Assembly (NCBI RefSeq): GCF_010894435.1
Contig: NZ_JAAIXZ010000015.1
Location: forward strand, 62,001-126,000
Source: Pyxidicoccus trucidator
GTDB taxonomy: Bacteria > Myxococcota > Myxococcia > Myxococcales > Myxococcaceae
Length of the DNA stretch: 64,000 nt
Direction: 5' to 3'
Made by a program: the position numbers and the translations under genes. The notes under the pieces are model-generated. The model was not told where the DNA came from. It saw nothing but the letters and a program-made list of their open reading frames with translations, and did no database searches. Positions within the stretch are counted from its first letter, which is position 1, and each line of letters opens with the position of its first letter. Below, piece by piece: positions 62,995-64,000 of the stretch.

Positions 62995-64000
62995 ATGCGT
63001 AAGCTTTCCATGGCGTTGTTGGTCGGTGTCACCCTCGTCGGCTGCGGTGTCGACCCGGAGGCCGAGAACCAGGAGATCGTCTCCAACCTGATTGAGGCCG
63101 GGTTTCCGGCCGAGGACATCATGGTCGCCGACGGTGCCGTATACGTGGGCCGCGACGCTCACGTGACGCTCGAGGCGTCCCGCGAGATGCTCCAGGCCCC
63201 AGCGGAGAGCGCCGAGCAGTACCGCACGACCAACCTCGTCGGCTCGAGCGTGACGAAGATCTGCGTCAACCCCACCTCCACGTTCAACACCTTCCCCCTC
63301 CTGAGCCAGGGGCTCGACCTGGCCATTGCCAACTACAATGAGCGGGGCCTCCGCATCACCTTCGCGCGCGGCCCGACCACCGGCTGCACCGCGAACATCA
63401 CCGCGCAGACCATGTCCGGCACCGGCGGCTCCGCGGGCTTCCCCTCGGGAGGCCTGCCCTACGGAATCATCAACATCGGCACCGGCCTGAACAGCTACAG
63501 CGCGGACGTGAACGAGCACGTCATCACCCACGAGCTGGGCCACGCGGTCGGCTTCCGCCACTCGGACTACTACAATCGCAGCATCAGCTGCGGCGCCGGC
63601 GGCGACGAGGGAGATGCTGGCGTGGGCGTCATCCACATCCCCGGCACGCCGACCACGGCCACCGTGGGCGGCTCCATCATGAACTCCTGCTTCCGGTCGA
63701 CGGAGACCGGCGAGTGGACCAGCTCCGACATCACCGCGCTGGCCTACCTCTACCCCAGCGGTGCGGTCGCGAGCTGCTCGAGCTACAACTTCATGTCCTA
63801 CCGCGGGCAGAACGGGACGCAGATTCAGTGCAGCTGTGCGGCGGGGAGCGCGGGGACTGTGTGGGGGACGGACCTCTACACCGACGACTCGAATGTCTGC
63901 GTGGCGGCAGTGCACGCCGGTGCGATTCCCTCCACCGGAGGGACGGTGGTCGTCACCATCCAGCCAGGTCAGAGCAGCTACACGGGCACGACCCGCAACG
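62995..64000 (+). CDS. M57-like zinc metalloprotease with LCCL-like C-terminus (3' partial)
   Basis: At least 335 residues, open at the right edge. The signal peptide ends at the lipobox LVGC. A propeptide-like region precedes the catalytic domain, which carries HELGHAVGFRH (H179, E180, H183, H189), the zinc-binding HExxHxxGxxH motif of metzincin-type proteases. A Met-containing segment GGSIMNSC follows. After about residue 260 the sequence with several Cys (SCSSYNFMSYRGQ...CSC...NVCVAAVHAGAI) resembles an LCCL domain. The family matches myxobacterial protease B/M57 enzymes, secreted for predation. ATG 62995 has AAGGA upstream. Confidence 0.88.
   Translation, partial: MRKLSMALLVGVTLVGCGVDPEAENQEIVSNLIEAGFPAEDIMVADGAVYVGRDAHVTLEASREMLQAPAESAEQYRTTNLVGSSVTKICVNPTSTFNTFPLLSQGLDLAIANYNERGLRITFARGPTTGCTANITAQTMSGTGGSAGFPSGGLPYGIINIGTGLNSYSADVNEHVITHELGHAVGFRHSDYYNRSISCGAGGDEGDAGVGVIHIPGTPTTATVGGSIMNSCFRSTETGEWTSSDITALAYLYPSGAVASCSSYNFMSYRGQNGTQIQCSCAAGSAGTVWGTDLYTDDSNVCVAAVHAGAIPSTGGTVVVTIQPGQSSYTGTTRN

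Noticed and set aside
62842..63915. A - strand open frame over the start of the metalloprotease
   Set aside because: The + strand has a signal peptide, lipobox, ribosome binding site and zinc motif; the - strand frame has none.
1..64000. tRNA, rRNA, CRISPR arrays or insertion sequences
   Set aside because: No cloverleaf-like tRNA, repeat-spacer pattern, transposase or terminal inverted repeat was seen by reading; a dedicated tRNA scan could still find a short gene I missed.

Overview
The window is high-GC bacterial DNA that looks like a myxobacterium of the Myxococcaceae (Myxococcus, Pyxidicoccus or Corallococcus type). Supporting signs are lineage-marker families (a DUF2378 protein, a TIGR02266-type PilZ protein), a Ser/Thr kinase with the HRDVSPHN catalytic loop common in this group, many secreted lipoproteins with Asp/Gly/Pro linkers, an M57-like metalloprotease, and an E1-alpha/E1-beta pair like the esg locus of M. 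xanthus. Coding density is very high. No stretch over 300 bases lacks a gene, and I saw no tRNA, rRNA, CRISPR array, insertion sequence or origin.

Left end (1-8584, + strand): the tail of an AAA+ ATPase, a 1086-residue protein that looks like the cargo toxin of an extracellular contractile injection system (eCIS), a small candidate immunity protein, a glycosyltransferase-methyltransferase-glycosyltransferase fusion and a second glycosyltransferase. The short gaps and ATGA overlap suggest one transcription unit. A stand-alone TPR protein follows (8671-10587).

Candidate RiPP/aminoacylation locus (10651-19654, - strand): two divergent LanB-like proteins of about 770 residues flank a protein with a PqqD-like C-terminal domain, all three linked by ATGA overlaps. 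Downstream lie two small proteins of unknown function, a GNAT-like protein and a glycine-oxidase-like flavoenzyme. The LanB proteins are too short to carry the usual elimination domain, so a PEARL-like (peptide aminoacyl-tRNA ligase) role is possible. This is my best candidate for an undescribed system.

Signalling locus (19728-31880, - strand): in transcription order, a membrane SpoIIE/PP2C phosphatase, a secreted TPR protein, a PhnD-like binding protein, a TonB-dependent receptor, an RsbW-like ATPase and a STAS/zinc-ribbon/Ser-Thr kinase membrane protein. Together these resemble a partner-switching circuit joined to envelope sensors.

Middle (32115-51723): mostly housekeeping and assorted genes. 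These are an M50 protease, branched-chain/pyruvate dehydrogenase E1-alpha/beta, GNAT, PilZ, three secreted proteins including an SGNH hydrolase, PEP carboxylase, a SKI2-like helicase, an ADP-forming acyl-CoA synthetase fused to GNAT, and a siderophore-interacting flavoprotein.

Right end (51870-64000): three tandem seven-bladed propeller lipoproteins, a divergent LysR/NmrA pair with a perfect palindrome between them, a DUF2378 protein, an alpha/beta hydrolase, two small unknowns, a beta-lactamase-fold lipoprotein and a 3'-truncated zinc metalloprotease with an LCCL-like C-terminus.
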